Source of the DNA: Dyadobacter koreensis
GTDB taxonomy: Bacteria; Bacteroidota; Bacteroidia; Cytophagales; Spirosomataceae
Assembly (NCBI RefSeq): GCF_900108855.1
Contig: NZ_FNXY01000009.1
Coordinates: forward strand, 62,001-126,000
Reading direction: 5' to 3'
DNA: 64,000 bases
Shown: positions 35,892 to 44,402 of the stretch, piece after piece
Position numbering within the stretch: the stretch's first letter is position 1
Layout of the letters: each line of letters starts with the position of its first letter
Notes under the pieces: model-generated
Databases searched by the model: none
Told to the model about the DNA's origin: nothing
The model's input: only the letters and a program-made list of their open reading frames with translations
Program-made: the position numbers and the translations under genes

Positions 35892-35923
35892 CAAATATAG
35901 AGTTTAACAAATTGAATTACAAG
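35892..35923 (-). promoter_or_regulatory. Promoter of rplM-rpsI
   Basis: On the minus strand CTTG (35923-35920), a 20-nt spacer and TATATTTG (35899-35892) fit the Bacteroidota consensus. Transcription would start near 35886, placing the hairpin pair at the 5' end of the mRNA. Confidence 0.65.
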
Positions 35924-36084
35924 TATGTTTGTAATTTTTCCCGGATGACGTAGTTTTTGCAATACTTATGATATGGGCGATCGATACAGAAAATTGCTTT
36001 TTAAAGATGATTTGCCAAGTTTTTTGGTGACTGTCAGCACCTAAGCAAGTATTACCAGAACTGAAAATACTTTGATTAAATAAT

Positions 36085-36110
36085 TTTCAGGATCAAATCA
36101 GATCCTGAAA
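36085..36110. repeat. Perfect 10-bp palindrome upstream of the DUF1080 gene
   Basis: TTTCAGGATC (36085-36094) and GATCCTGAAA (36101-36110) are perfectly complementary with a 6-nt spacer, ending 18 bp before the ATG at 36129. No T-run follows, so an operator or leader hairpin is more likely than a terminator. The rest of the 35924-36128 spacer shows nothing else clear. Confidence 0.5.
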
Positions 36111-36128
36111 TATCCTAAACTTTTAATT

Positions 36129-36872
36129 ATGAATATTGAAAATATATTTACAAAACACGTCATTCATACGTCCCGGCTTTGCCATATTATCATTTTCTCA
36201 TTACTTTTTATCCCATTAGCTTACGCACAGGATTCTGAAAAGATTGAATTTCGGCCTTTGTTTAATGGAAAAAATCTGGATGGATGGGTTGACGTCAATA
36301 CCTCCAAAGAAACCTGGAAAGTAAAAAACGGAACGCTGATTTGTTCAGGATTACCGATCGGGGTAATGCGGTCGGACAGGCAATATGAAAACTTTATTTT
36401 GGAAGTAGAATGGAAACATATGACGGCGGGCGGAAATTCCGGGATTTTTGTCTGGAGCGAAGGAACGCAGTTTAAAGACGATCCACTGACAAAAGCGATC
36501 GAAGTACAGATGCTAGAACTGGATTATGCCAGACAAAATAATGCTACCGACGATTATGTCCATGGCGAATTATTTCCAACCATGGGCATGACCGCAATTC
36601 CGGATAATCCGCGCGGAATACGCAGCAAATCCCTTGAAAAACGCTGCAAAGGAAAAGGAGAGTGGAATAAATATGTGGTGGTTTGTGTCGATGGAACCGT
36701 AAAATTATCAGTCAACGGAAAATTTGTGAACGGGCTGCGGGCCTCCGAAAGGAAGAAAGGCTATATCTGCCTGGAAGCGGAAGGTGCTGAAATTCACTTT
36801 CGTAATATGCGCATCATGGAATTGCCATCCGGTATAACTTCCGCAGAACAAACGGCACCAGTTGTAAACTGA
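36129..36872 (+). CDS. DUF1080 (3-keto-disaccharide hydrolase-like) secreted protein
   Basis: A 247-residue exported protein. After an N-terminal signal region ending near PLAYAQ, the fold shows [20 protein letters not shown] (start of the DUF1080 jelly roll), [19 protein letters not shown] and [12 protein letters not shown]1080 proteins are abundant in Bacteroidota and Planctomycetes; some act on 3-keto-glycosides. No sugar-oxidoreductase or SusCD genes are nearby, so the substrate is unknown. Confidence 0.85.
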   Translation: MNIENIFTKHVIHTSRLCHIIIFSLLFIPLAYAQDSEKIEFRPLFNGKNLDGWVDVNTSKETWKVKNGTLICSGLPIGVMRSDRQYENFILEVEWKHMTAGGNSGIFVWSEGTQFKDDPLTKAIEVQMLELDYARQNNATDDYVHGELFPTMGMTAIPDNPRGIRSKSLEKRCKGKGEWNKYVVVCVDGTVKLSVNGKFVNGLRASERKKGYICLEAEGAEIHFRNMRIMELPSGITSAEQTAPVVN

Positions 36873-36931
36873 TTTGTGAAGTTGGCTATGCCTTAATAAC
36901 TTACGCAGGTTATCACAATGTTCACTACAAA

Positions 36932-37738
36932 ATGAAAATCTCCTTTATCGGTGCCGGAAATGTTGCGTGGCATCTTTCTCAGGCATTTGAAGATGCTGGT
37001 CACGTTATTTGTGAAGTTTACAGCCGCGATACGCAAAAAGCCAGACAGCTTGTTTCGTTGCTATATGATTCAGAAATTCAGCCGGATCTCAATTTTTCAG
37101 AAAGCGATACGCAGATTATTTTTATAACGGTTTCGGATGACGCTTTAAAATCGGTTATTGAGCGCATTGTCTTACCAGAAGGCGTGATCGTCGTGCATAC
37201 TTCCGGTACCAGATCTTTGGCGGAACTTCAAAATCTGTTGGAAATTTACAGTGATGTCCCCGTACAGACCGGCGTTTTTTATCCTTTGCAAACTTTCACC
37301 AAGGAGGTTCCGATGGATTACAAAACCTTACCGATCTGCGTGGAAGGAACCAGCGACATTGTGGAAACCAGGCTTACAAATCTGGCCGACAGCATCAGTA
37401 AATATGTTCGTCACGTTGATTCCGATGAACGATTTATTTTACACGTCGCGGCGGTTTTTGCCAGTAACTTTACGAATCATCTATTGAGTATCTCCCACGA
37501 TTTACTCGCCAGGGAACAAATGAGCTTTGATCTGTTAAAGCCGCTTATCAATACAACAATTCAAAAAGCACTGCAATCAGAAGATCCGGCGTTAGGCCAA
37601 ACAGGCCCGGCAAAACGCGGCGACTGGGCTACAACCGGGCGGCATCTCGAATATTTACAGGAAATTAATCCCGACTGGACCGATATTTATCGTTTAATGA
37701 CCGAACGGATTAGAACCCGTCATATGGTAAATGAATGA
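36932..37738 (+). CDS. Rossmann-like and DUF2520 domain protein
   Basis: A 268-residue protein: an NAD(P)-binding N-terminus (ISFIGAGNVAWHLSQAFEDAG, residues 3-23, written in part) and a helical C-terminal DUF2520 half (HVAAVFASNFTNHLL, DPALGQTGPAKRGDW). It resembles small dehydrogenases such as pyrroline-5-carboxylate or ketopantoate reductases, but its reaction is not known. It precedes kdsC by 62 bp on the same strand. Confidence 0.85.
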   Translation: MKISFIGAGNVAWHLSQAFEDAGHVICEVYSRDTQKARQLVSLLYDSEIQPDLNFSESDTQIIFITVSDDALKSVIERIVLPEGVIVVHTSGTRSLAELQNLLEIYSDVPVQTGVFYPLQTFTKEVPMDYKTLPICVEGTSDIVETRLTNLADSISKYVRHVDSDERFILHVAAVFASNFTNHLLSISHDLLAREQMSFDLLKPLINTTIQKALQSEDPALGQTGPAKRGDWATTGRHLEYLQEINPDWTDIYRLMTERIRTRHMVNE

Positions 37739-37767
37739 CCGGTACTTCGCCGGGAAAAAAGTTAGAC

Positions 37768-37775
37768 TATCTTTG
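37768..37775 (+). promoter_or_regulatory. -7 box of a possible kdsC promoter
   Basis: TATCTTTG matches TANNTTTG and would start transcription about 20 nt before the kdsC ATG (37801). The -33 position has only a TTCG match, so the promoter is moderate. Confidence 0.4.
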
Positions 37776-37800
37776 CACACAATTCCAATCTTGAAATTTT

Positions 37801-38328
37801 ATGAGTTCAGCCTTAGAAGAGCGTTTCAAACAGATTACAACCTTTATTTTTGATGTGGACGGCGTCATGACCGACGGCAGTGTTATCGCGCTGGAAAGCG
37901 GAGAACAGCCCCGGATATTTAATGTTCGTGATGGTTACGGTATCAACCGCGCCGTCAGACTTGGGTATAATGTTGCCATTCTTTCTGCACAAAATCAGGT
38001 TGGCGTTCGTAAAAGGCTGGAATATTTGGGAGTAAAAGACATATTTATTGGTACTACCCCAGATGGGAAACTGCCAATCTTTAAAAAATATCTTCAGGAA
38101 CGCGGTCTCACTGAAAATGAAATTGTATTCATGGGTGACGACCTGCCGGATTATGAAGTGATGAAAACTTCCGTCTTAGGTGCTTGTCCTGCCGATTCCG
38201 ACCAGGAAATTCTTGCAATCGCGGATTATGTTTCTCCTGCAAAAGGCGGTTACGGAGCAGTTCGTGACGTAATTGAGCAGGTGATGCGTGCGCAGGGGAA
38301 ATGGATGTCGTGGTTTGAATCGAAGTAA
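37801..38328 (+). CDS. kdsC: KdsC-like HAD phosphatase (KDO 8-phosphate phosphatase)
   Basis: A 175-residue HAD hydrolase without a cap domain. Motif I is FDVDGVMTDGSV (D18 nucleophile, D20), motif III/IV is GDDLPDYEVM. Length and the DGVMTDG form match KdsC, which releases phosphate from KDO-8-P in lipopolysaccharide core synthesis. kdsA is not adjacent, so a related sialic acid-type phosphatase cannot be excluded. Confidence 0.88.
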   Translation: MSSALEERFKQITTFIFDVDGVMTDGSVIALESGEQPRIFNVRDGYGINRAVRLGYNVAILSAQNQVGVRKRLEYLGVKDIFIGTTPDGKLPIFKKYLQERGLTENEIVFMGDDLPDYEVMKTSVLGACPADSDQEILAIADYVSPAKGGYGAVRDVIEQVMRAQGKWMSWFESK

Positions 38329-38340
38329 GAATTATTATAC

Positions 38341-39465
38341 GTGGCACACTCGGAAAACAAACGTTACTTCCCCAACTTAAATGGTATACGCTGCATCGCA
38401 GCACTTTTGGTGGTTTTTCATCATTTGGAGCAAGCCAAACACGCTTTTGGTATTGATAATTTTTATGATGTGACGATCATAAAACATGCCGGAAGGCTAG
38501 GCGTAGGTTTATTTTTCGTATTAAGCGGATTTTTAATTACCTATTTGCTTCTGGAAGAAAAAGGCCGTTTCGGCGATGTTGACGCAAAGAAATTCTATCT
38601 ACGCCGCGTTTTCAGGATCTGGCCGATTTATTTTTTGATCATTGGTCTTTCGTTTTTTGTTTTTCCACATATTGACCTGCTGTATTTTCCGGGTGCTAAT
38701 GAAAAGCTAGCGCATGATGTTGCTCCAAGGCTTGCGCTGTTACTTTTGGTTCTTCCCAATTATGCTTTCGTGTTGTACGATCTACCTTACTGGTGCGCGC
38801 AAACCTGGTCGATTGGTGTGGAAGAGCAATTTTATTACTTATGGCCGTGGATTATCAAATATCCGAAAAAGAGTGGGCGAATTGTTTTTCTTTTCCTGTT
38901 CGTAACGGCGGTTTTGCTATTTGGTGGTGCTTATCTTCTGGATAAAACGGACGAGGAAAAAATATCAGCAATCACTACTTTCCTAGGTCAGTTCCGGATT
39001 CAGACGATGGCTTTGGGCGGTCTTTGTGCTTACCTTGTTTATTCACCAAAAACCAAAATTCTGGATTTTGTTTTCAGAAAAGATGTGCAAATTGTAGTTT
39101 ATAGTTTGCTGGCCATTCTGTTTTTTTCCGGCATACACTTCACTGGTTTTCTTGAATTATACGCGCTCTTTTTCAGCTTTTTTGTGTTGAATGTTTCTTG
39201 TAACAAAAACACAATTATCAGTCTTGAAAATAAGGTGATGAGTTATCTCGGGAAGATTTCTTACGGACTTTATATTTATCACGTTTTTGTGATTGTTTTT
39301 ATAATCAATGCTTTAAGAACTTTTGCACCACAAATTTCCGGCACTCCGTATCATATAATTCTCTACGTTCTGACTTTCGTATTGTCCGTGGCAGTGACGG
39401 CCATTTCTTATAATTATTTCGAAAAACCTTTACTGGCTTTCAAAGACAGACACTTCGGACGATAA
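38341..39465 (+). CDS. Acyltransferase 3 family membrane protein
   Basis: A 374-residue protein with about ten helices and the Acyl_transf_3 signature: FPNLNGIRCIAALLVVFHHL near the N-terminus, VLSGFLITYLLLEEKGRF and FYLRRVFRIWPIYFL. It starts with GTG at 38341, 12 bp after kdsC, suggesting co-transcription. It probably O-acetylates or succinylates a surface glycan or lipopolysaccharide; the target is unknown. Confidence 0.9.
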   Translation: MAHSENKRYFPNLNGIRCIAALLVVFHHLEQAKHAFGIDNFYDVTIIKHAGRLGVGLFFVLSGFLITYLLLEEKGRFGDVDAKKFYLRRVFRIWPIYFLIIGLSFFVFPHIDLLYFPGANEKLAHDVAPRLALLLLVLPNYAFVLYDLPYWCAQTWSIGVEEQFYYLWPWIIKYPKKSGRIVFLFLFVTAVLLFGGAYLLDKTDEEKISAITTFLGQFRIQTMALGGLCAYLVYSPKTKILDFVFRKDVQIVVYSLLAILFFSGIHFTGFLELYALFFSFFVLNVSCNKNTIISLENKVMSYLGKISYGLYIYHVFVIVFIINALRTFAPQISGTPYHIILYVLTFVLSVAVTAISYNYFEKPLLAFKDRHFGR

Positions 39466-39512
39466 GTTTTAAACGCAGAGTTAGGAGAAGTTTTCGCGGA
39501 GTTTTGGGAGTT

Positions 39513-40301
39513 TTATTTTGAGCTTGGAAGTTCGGACATGGTGTAGAATTTAAGGTTTTGGGCTTTTGCTTCTTTCAGGATCGTTTCTAAAAATGCTACG
39601 CTGAATCCATATTGTCCGTTTTTTGGTTTTTCGTATAATGGCTGATGACCAAAAAGCATAAGGGTTGTGTTTGTGTCTTTTGCCTTTTTTATTGCTTCCT
39701 TTATTTCCTTTTCGCTGATATTCGTTCCTTCATCGATCATCAGCGCATCGACGATTTTTTCATTATCGAACTGATAATAAATCCAGCTCATGACTCTTGG
39801 AGCAAAATGATAGACAGGTATTCCGAATATTTTCCGTTCCGCTTGTGCTACGTCTCTGAGAATTTTAAATCCATTTGCCAATAAAATTGAATCTGCCTGA
39901 TCTGTATGATTTCCACCCGGATGCGCATAAGAAGTAGGTTTTATACCAATTTGTTCCAAATGTCTTAAGCCTGGTTCAAGTTCGGTTTCTATATATTTTT
40001 GCGGGCCTTGGGATTTTAACATTTCTGTTGCATTTCCATGTATCGTTCCGTGAAAACCGATTTCGTGCCCGTCTTTTTGCAGTTGTTTTATCTTGATAAT
40101 TTCTTGCGGAGTAAACTTATCAGGGCAGGTCAGGAAAAAGGTGACTTTGGTATTGTATTTTTGAAAAAGCGGCCTTAATGCATACCAATCATTGATAAAA
40201 TGATCATCGAAAGAAATGGCTATGCCGGCATTTTCCGAGCTCGCTGGTTTTTTCTGACAGGAGATTATCGACGATAAGATGAAGGCAAAGAATGCCCACA
40301 T
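39513..40301 (-). CDS. Polysaccharide deacetylase-family lipoprotein
   Basis: A 262-residue protein from the ATG at 40301 (MWAFFAFILSSIISC, lipobox with C15); the frame opens at a GTG 90 bp upstream but that adds residues before the signal. The NodB-type metal site is visible: FDD (31-33) and HGTIH, an HxxxH motif. Later motifs SYAHPGGNH and LMLFGHQPLYE fit the family. It likely removes acetyl groups from a cell-surface sugar. It is convergent with the acyltransferase gene, which may add acyl groups. Confidence 0.85.
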   Translation of the reverse strand: MWAFFAFILSSIISCQKKPASSENAGIAISFDDHFINDWYALRPLFQKYNTKVTFFLTCPDKFTPQEIIKIKQLQKDGHEIGFHGTIHGNATEMLKSQGPQKYIETELEPGLRHLEQIGIKPTSYAHPGGNHTDQADSILLANGFKILRDVAQAERKIFGIPVYHFAPRVMSWIYYQFDNEKIVDALMIDEGTNISEKEIKEAIKKAKDTNTTLMLFGHQPLYEKPKNGQYGFSVAFLETILKEAKAQNLKFYTMSELPSSK

Positions 40302-40408
40302 CCTTATGTTTTTATTTATTTTTTGGAAGCGATTGATCAATGCAGTTGAATTAAATATTTCAAATGTATTCAAACGAAGTATTAATTTCACTAAAATAAT
40401 TACCCAAA

Positions 40409-41629
40409 ATGAAAATTCTCCACACCGCAGACTGGCATATTGGAAAAAAGCTTGACAACTTTTCCAGATTGGAAGAACAAAGGCTTGTATTGGACGAAAT
40501 TTGTGAGATCGCCGATCGTGAAGAAGTCGACGCGGTTGTTGTAGCCGGTGATCTGTTCGACAATTTCAATCCTTCGTCAGAGTCTACCGAGTTATTATAC
40601 AGTACTTTACACCGATTATCAGCACATGGAAGCCGTGCTGTGATTGCCATTGCCGGAAATCATGATTCGCCGGAGCGGATTGAAGTGCCGGATGCTTTGG
40701 CAAAAGTTTGCGGGATTATTTTTGTTGGTTTTCCCAATGCGGAAATAAAACCTTTCCGCACACAGGCCGGACTTGAAGTTACGAAATCAGACAAGGGTTT
40801 TATTGAAATCAAACTCCCAAATTCAGATGTTCCGCTCCGTGTTTTACATACACCTTATGCAAATGAACAGCGTTTAAAAACGTTTATGGGCCTGGAAGAT
40901 TCGGAAGAAAATTTACGGACACATTTGCAAAAACACTGGCAGGAACTGGCTGAAAAATATCTGGATAATAATGGTTTCAATCTGCTGATAACGCATTTGT
41001 ATGTCATGAAAAAAGGAGATCCGGCACCGGAAGAAGAACCGGATGAGGAGCGTCCGATTTTACATATCGGTGGTGCGCAGGCGATTTATACAGAAAACTT
41101 TCCTGAACAAATTCATTACATCGCGCTCGGCCATTTGCACCGGTATCATCGGGTCGATAAAATTCCCGCGCCTTCCGTTTATTCGAGTAGCCCGCTGGCT
41201 TATAGTTTCTCAGAAGCCAACCAGACAAAGTATGTCATTATCCTTGACGCAGAAGCCGGAAAATTAAATAATTACCGCGCTATCGAACTGACGAAGGGCA
41301 AGAAACTTCGCCGTGGAAAGTTTGATTCCATAGATGAGGCCATAAACTGGCTCCACGAGCATTCAGAAGATTTGATTGAACTCACGATCGTTTCGGATAA
41401 TTATCTGGAAGCCTCCGATAAGAAACGCCTGAACGAGGCACATTCCGGTTTGGTGCAGATTATTCCCCAGATCAAAAAAATTACAGAAGAGGGAAGTGCT
41501 TCAACTATCGACCTTACTTTGAGTATGGAAAACCTTTTTCAGGAATATTTTAAAAGTAAAAATAAAGGGCAGGAACCGTCAGAAGGATTACTCAATGTTT
41601 TCCGGGAGGTTTTGGGAACGGAGGAATAA
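40409..41629 (+). CDS. sbcD: Exonuclease subunit SbcD (Mre11-like)
   Basis: A 406-residue metallophosphoesterase. The five phosphodiesterase motifs are seen: LHTADWHIGKKL, VVAGDLFDNF, IAGNHDSPERI, LLITHLYV and ALGHLHRYH. With SbcC it cleaves DNA hairpins and ends. No sbcC gene follows (the next gene is convergent), so the partner must be elsewhere. A strong terminator follows it. Confidence 0.95.
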   Translation: MKILHTADWHIGKKLDNFSRLEEQRLVLDEICEIADREEVDAVVVAGDLFDNFNPSSESTELLYSTLHRLSAHGSRAVIAIAGNHDSPERIEVPDALAKVCGIIFVGFPNAEIKPFRTQAGLEVTKSDKGFIEIKLPNSDVPLRVLHTPYANEQRLKTFMGLEDSEENLRTHLQKHWQELAEKYLDNNGFNLLITHLYVMKKGDPAPEEEPDEERPILHIGGAQAIYTENFPEQIHYIALGHLHRYHRVDKIPAPSVYSSSPLAYSFSEANQTKYVIILDAEAGKLNNYRAIELTKGKKLRRGKFDSIDEAINWLHEHSEDLIELTIVSDNYLEASDKKRLNEAHSGLVQIIPQIKKITEEGSASTIDLTLSMENLFQEYFKSKNKGQEPSEGLLNVFREVLGTEE

Positions 41630-41649
41630 TCCGGAAACTTATAAAGACA

Positions 41650-41693
41650 AAAAGGCAAGCTTACTTTTTTGGGTAAGCCTGCCTTTATTTTTT
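41650..41693. terminator. Terminator between sbcD and the DksA-like gene
   Basis: AAAGGCAAGCTTAC (41651-41664) pairs with GTAAGCCTGCCTTT (41673-41686) with a small mismatch, and TTATTTTTTG follows on the plus strand. A shorter T-run lies on the other side, so it can serve both convergent genes. Confidence 0.85.
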
Positions 41694-41727
41694 GTATAGT
41701 ACCGGAGTAAAGTTTTTTCAGATGAAA

Positions 41728-42111
41728 TTAGTTTACCCGTTTCAATTTCGCTTCAATAGTTTGCTGTGTGTGAGGTACAATGCGTAACCTCTCTTTTGGG
41801 ATCAGTTTACCTGAATCAATACAAATGCCATAAGTGCCGTTTTTAATACGAACAAGGGCATTTTCCAACTGGATTGAATATTTCTGCAATCTGGCAGCCA
41901 ACTGGCTCAGATTCTCACGCTCACTTGCATCTGCACCATCTTCAATCGACTTGGCCGTACTGGCTGTGTTATCTGTACCGCTATCGTTTTTTTTGCTCAG
42001 ACCTCCTTTAATATAGTTGAGTTCTTCGAGAGTACCTTCCAATTTGCCGCGAATCAATACCTCAAATTCCTTTAATTCTTCCTCAGAATATCTCGTCCTT
42101 TCTTCTTGCAT
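41728..42111 (-). CDS. DksA/TraR-family regulator lacking the zinc cysteines
   Basis: A 127-residue protein with a long coiled-coil N-terminal half (RYSEEELKEFEVLIRGKLEG and on) and the DksA C-terminal pattern RIKNGTYGICIDSGKLIPKERL. Only one of the zinc-finger cysteines is left (C97), the CXXC after it is missing, so zinc binding is unlikely. Family members bind RNA polymerase in the secondary channel and alter promoter response, often with ppGpp. Start ATG 42111. Confidence 0.88.
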   Translation of the reverse strand: MQEERTRYSEEELKEFEVLIRGKLEGTLEELNYIKGGLSKKNDSGTDNTASTAKSIEDGADASERENLSQLAARLQKYSIQLENALVRIKNGTYGICIDSGKLIPKERLRIVPHTQQTIEAKLKRVN

Positions 42112-42153
42112 AATCTTAATTGATTTGAATCCGTATTAAGGTCTTTTATAAAA

Positions 42154-42187
42154 CAAAAATAATAGTAATCAACTTCCTTTTTAACAA
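42154..42187 (-). promoter_or_regulatory. Possible promoter of the DksA-like gene
   Basis: TATTTTTG (42161-42154, minus strand) fits TANNTTTG and a TTG lies at 42187-42185, 23 nt upstream, slightly longer than the usual spacer. Confidence 0.4.
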
Positions 42188-42268
42188 TAAATTCCGGGAA
42201 AAGCTCCCCGCTACACTGATATTACTCAAAGAGTTTACGTACTGGCAAGATAAAACACTGGCACTTTT

Positions 42269-42313
42269 AAATAACAAAGCCACAACCTGCGGCGGGAAAT
42301 GGCTCTGTTATTT
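42269..42313 (-). terminator. Hairpin after pdhB
   Basis: AAATAACAAAGCCA (42269-42282) and TGGCTCTGTTATTT (42300-42313) form a 14-bp stem (one G-U as read on the minus strand) just after the pdhB stop at 42323. The following T-run is weak, so it may be a processing or stabilising hairpin. Confidence 0.55.
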
Positions 42314-42322
42314 AATATTATT

Positions 42323-43303
42323 TTATTTGTACAAAACGCTTTTAACGGCTTCAACAACACGTTTTACACTTGGTAAAATCTCTTCAATAAGCGTCGGAGC
42401 ATATGGAAGCGGCACATCACGGTTTGTAACTCGGATTACCGGTGCGTCCATATAATCAAACGCATTACGCTGGATATGGTATGCAATTTCAGTTGAAATA
42501 GATGCCAGCGGCCAGGCTTCTTCGACAACCACACAACGGTTTGTTTTCTTCACAGATTCAATAACCGTAGCATAATCGATTGGCTTAACAGTTCTTAAAT
42601 CGACAAGTTCCACGTCAATTCCTTCTTTTTCCAATTGCAAAATCGCCGGGTTAACCACTCGTGGGATCATTTTACCAAAAGAAACTATGGTAACATCTTT
42701 TCCCTGGCGTTTTACATCGGCTTTTCCAAGTGGAATAAGATATTCTTCCTCAGGAACCATCATTTTATCGCCGTACATAACTTCCGATTCCATGAAGATC
42801 ACCGGGTTATTATCACGAATGGCAGATTTCAAAAGTCCTTTGGCGTCATATGGATTTGAAGGCACAACCACTTTCAAACCTGGCGTGTTAGCGAACCAGT
42901 TTTCAAAGTTTTGTGAGTGCTGGGCACCCAGCTGACCTGCATTTCCAGTTGGTCCGCGGAAAACGATAGGCGCACCGTACTGTCCGGCAGACATAGAAAG
43001 AATTTTCGCCGCGCTATTGATGATCTGATCGATCGCAACCAGCGAAAAGTTGAATGTCATAAATTCAATGATAGGACGAAGACCGTTTCCGGCTGCTCCA
43101 ACCCCAATTCCCGCAAAACCCAATTCGGCGATCGGTGTATCAATCACACGTTCCGGTCCAAATTCATCAAGCATTCCCTGACTGGCTTTATAGGCGCCAT
43201 TATATTCTGCAACTTCCTCGCCCATCAGGAATACACTTTGATCCCGGCGCATCTCTTCCGACATGGCGTCGCGAATGGCATCTCTAAATGCTATTTCTTT
43301 CAT
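42323..43303 (-). CDS. pdhB: Pyruvate dehydrogenase E1 component, beta subunit
   Basis: A 326-residue thiamine diphosphate-dependent subunit. Signatures: REAIRDAMSEEM-like N-terminus, FLMGEEVAEYNGAYKASQGM, VFRGPTGNAGQLGAQHSQNF and VVVEEAWPLASISTEIAYH. With the alpha subunit it decarboxylates pyruvate for acetyl-CoA. The alpha gene is not adjacent. A related branched-chain E1 beta is possible, but the sequence pattern is that of PdhB. Confidence 0.93.
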   Translation of the reverse strand: MKEIAFRDAIRDAMSEEMRRDQSVFLMGEEVAEYNGAYKASQGMLDEFGPERVIDTPIAELGFAGIGVGAAGNGLRPIIEFMTFNFSLVAIDQIINSAAKILSMSAGQYGAPIVFRGPTGNAGQLGAQHSQNFENWFANTPGLKVVVPSNPYDAKGLLKSAIRDNNPVIFMESEVMYGDKMMVPEEEYLIPLGKADVKRQGKDVTIVSFGKMIPRVVNPAILQLEKEGIDVELVDLRTVKPIDYATVIESVKKTNRCVVVEEAWPLASISTEIAYHIQRNAFDYMDAPVIRVTNRDVPLPYAPTLIEEILPSVKRVVEAVKSVLYK

Positions 43304-43526
43304 CCGTAATTTTATGATTATTTAATGTTCCGTGGTTCCCCACCGGGATGTTACCAGGCAAATTTGTCCAAAGAGGGTAAAATTTTATAACGCCTGCTTT
43401 CATCAAAATAAGGTTATCAATACTGGTTTCGAAAATGATGTGGTAAAATTAGAGAAACAAGGTCAATTCTCAAATTGTTTAAACAACCATTATCAGAAAA
43501 GTAAAGATATATTACAATTTTAAGTC

Positions 43527-44402
43527 TTAATCCATCGGAATTACATCTACCTCAACGGATAATGTATGTTTGCCCGAGCTGAAAATAATTCCTTTCAACG
43601 GCGGCACGTCGCTGTAATCTCTTCCCCAGGCTGTAATAATATGACGCTCACCAGGAACAACGTTATTTGTCGGGTCGAAATCACACCAGCCATAATCAGG
43701 AATAAAAACCGAGATCCAGGCATGTGAAGCATCCGATCCCTGCAACTTTTGTTTGCCAGGAGGCGGCAGTGTTTCCAGATATCCGCTTACATAACGCGCA
43801 GCAAAACCAAAGCTGCGGATACAGGCAATCGCCAGATGTGAAAAATCCTGACAAACCCCTTTTTTCGCTGCCAACACTTCTCTGATCGGCGTATGAATGG
43901 TTGTAAAATCAGGTACGAAATCAAATTCAGTAAATATTTTCCGGCTCAGCGCATTAACACATTCGTAGAGCGGACGATCATCCTGAAAACAATCTTCGGC
44001 GAAATGGATAATGGCCGGATCCCATTTAATTAAGGGACTTGGCAGCAAATATTCCAGCAACGAAACTTTCAGCGAACGATCATTCATAAAACGTGAACGC
44101 GCCTCCGCACAGGTAACATCCGAGCGGATCGGCGCACCGGTTGTTTCCGTCAGACATTCAACGATACTGGTCGTTTTCACCGTGAGTTTCTTATGTGGTG
44201 AATGCAGCGAAAAATAGTGCGTTGTATTTCCATAATAATCTACGCGCTCCTCAATTTCAGCCGGCGTCGGCGTCACTTCCATCGTAAAATCCTGACAAAG
44301 CTGTTTAGGCAAAGTCCTGGGCGTAAGGCATACAAGACTGTGATAAGTACTCACAGGCTCAACGTAGCGGTATTCCGTTAAATGGGTCAGCTTATATTTC
44401 AT
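43527..44402 (-). CDS. Transglutaminase-like cysteine peptidase family protein
   Basis: A 291-residue protein with an N-terminal bacterial transglutaminase-like region (YKLTHLTEYRYVEPVSTYHS) and a transglutaminase core: C184 (KKGVCQDFSH), H227 (ASHAW) and D243 (FDPTNN). It is the last of three overlapping or closely spaced genes; its ATG at 44402 overlaps the ATP-grasp gene by 11 bp. Such proteins cleave or form isopeptide bonds; the substrate is unknown. Confidence 0.9.
   Translation of the reverse strand: MKYKLTHLTEYRYVEPVSTYHSLVCLTPRTLPKQLCQDFTMEVTPTPAEIEERVDYYGNTTHYFSLHSPHKKLTVKTTSIVECLTETTGAPIRSDVTCAEARSRFMNDRSLKVSLLEYLLPSPLIKWDPAIIHFAEDCFQDDRPLYECVNALSRKIFTEFDFVPDFTTIHTPIREVLAAKKGVCQDFSHLAIACIRSFGFAARYVSGYLETLPPPGKQKLQGSDASHAWISVFIPDYGWCDFDPTNNVVPGERHIITAWGRDYSDVPPLKGIIFSSGKHTLSVEVDVIPMD

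Noticed and set aside
39513-40391. Longer polysaccharide deacetylase starting at a GTG
   Set aside because: Would place 30 residues ahead of a clear lipoprotein signal; ATG 40301 chosen.
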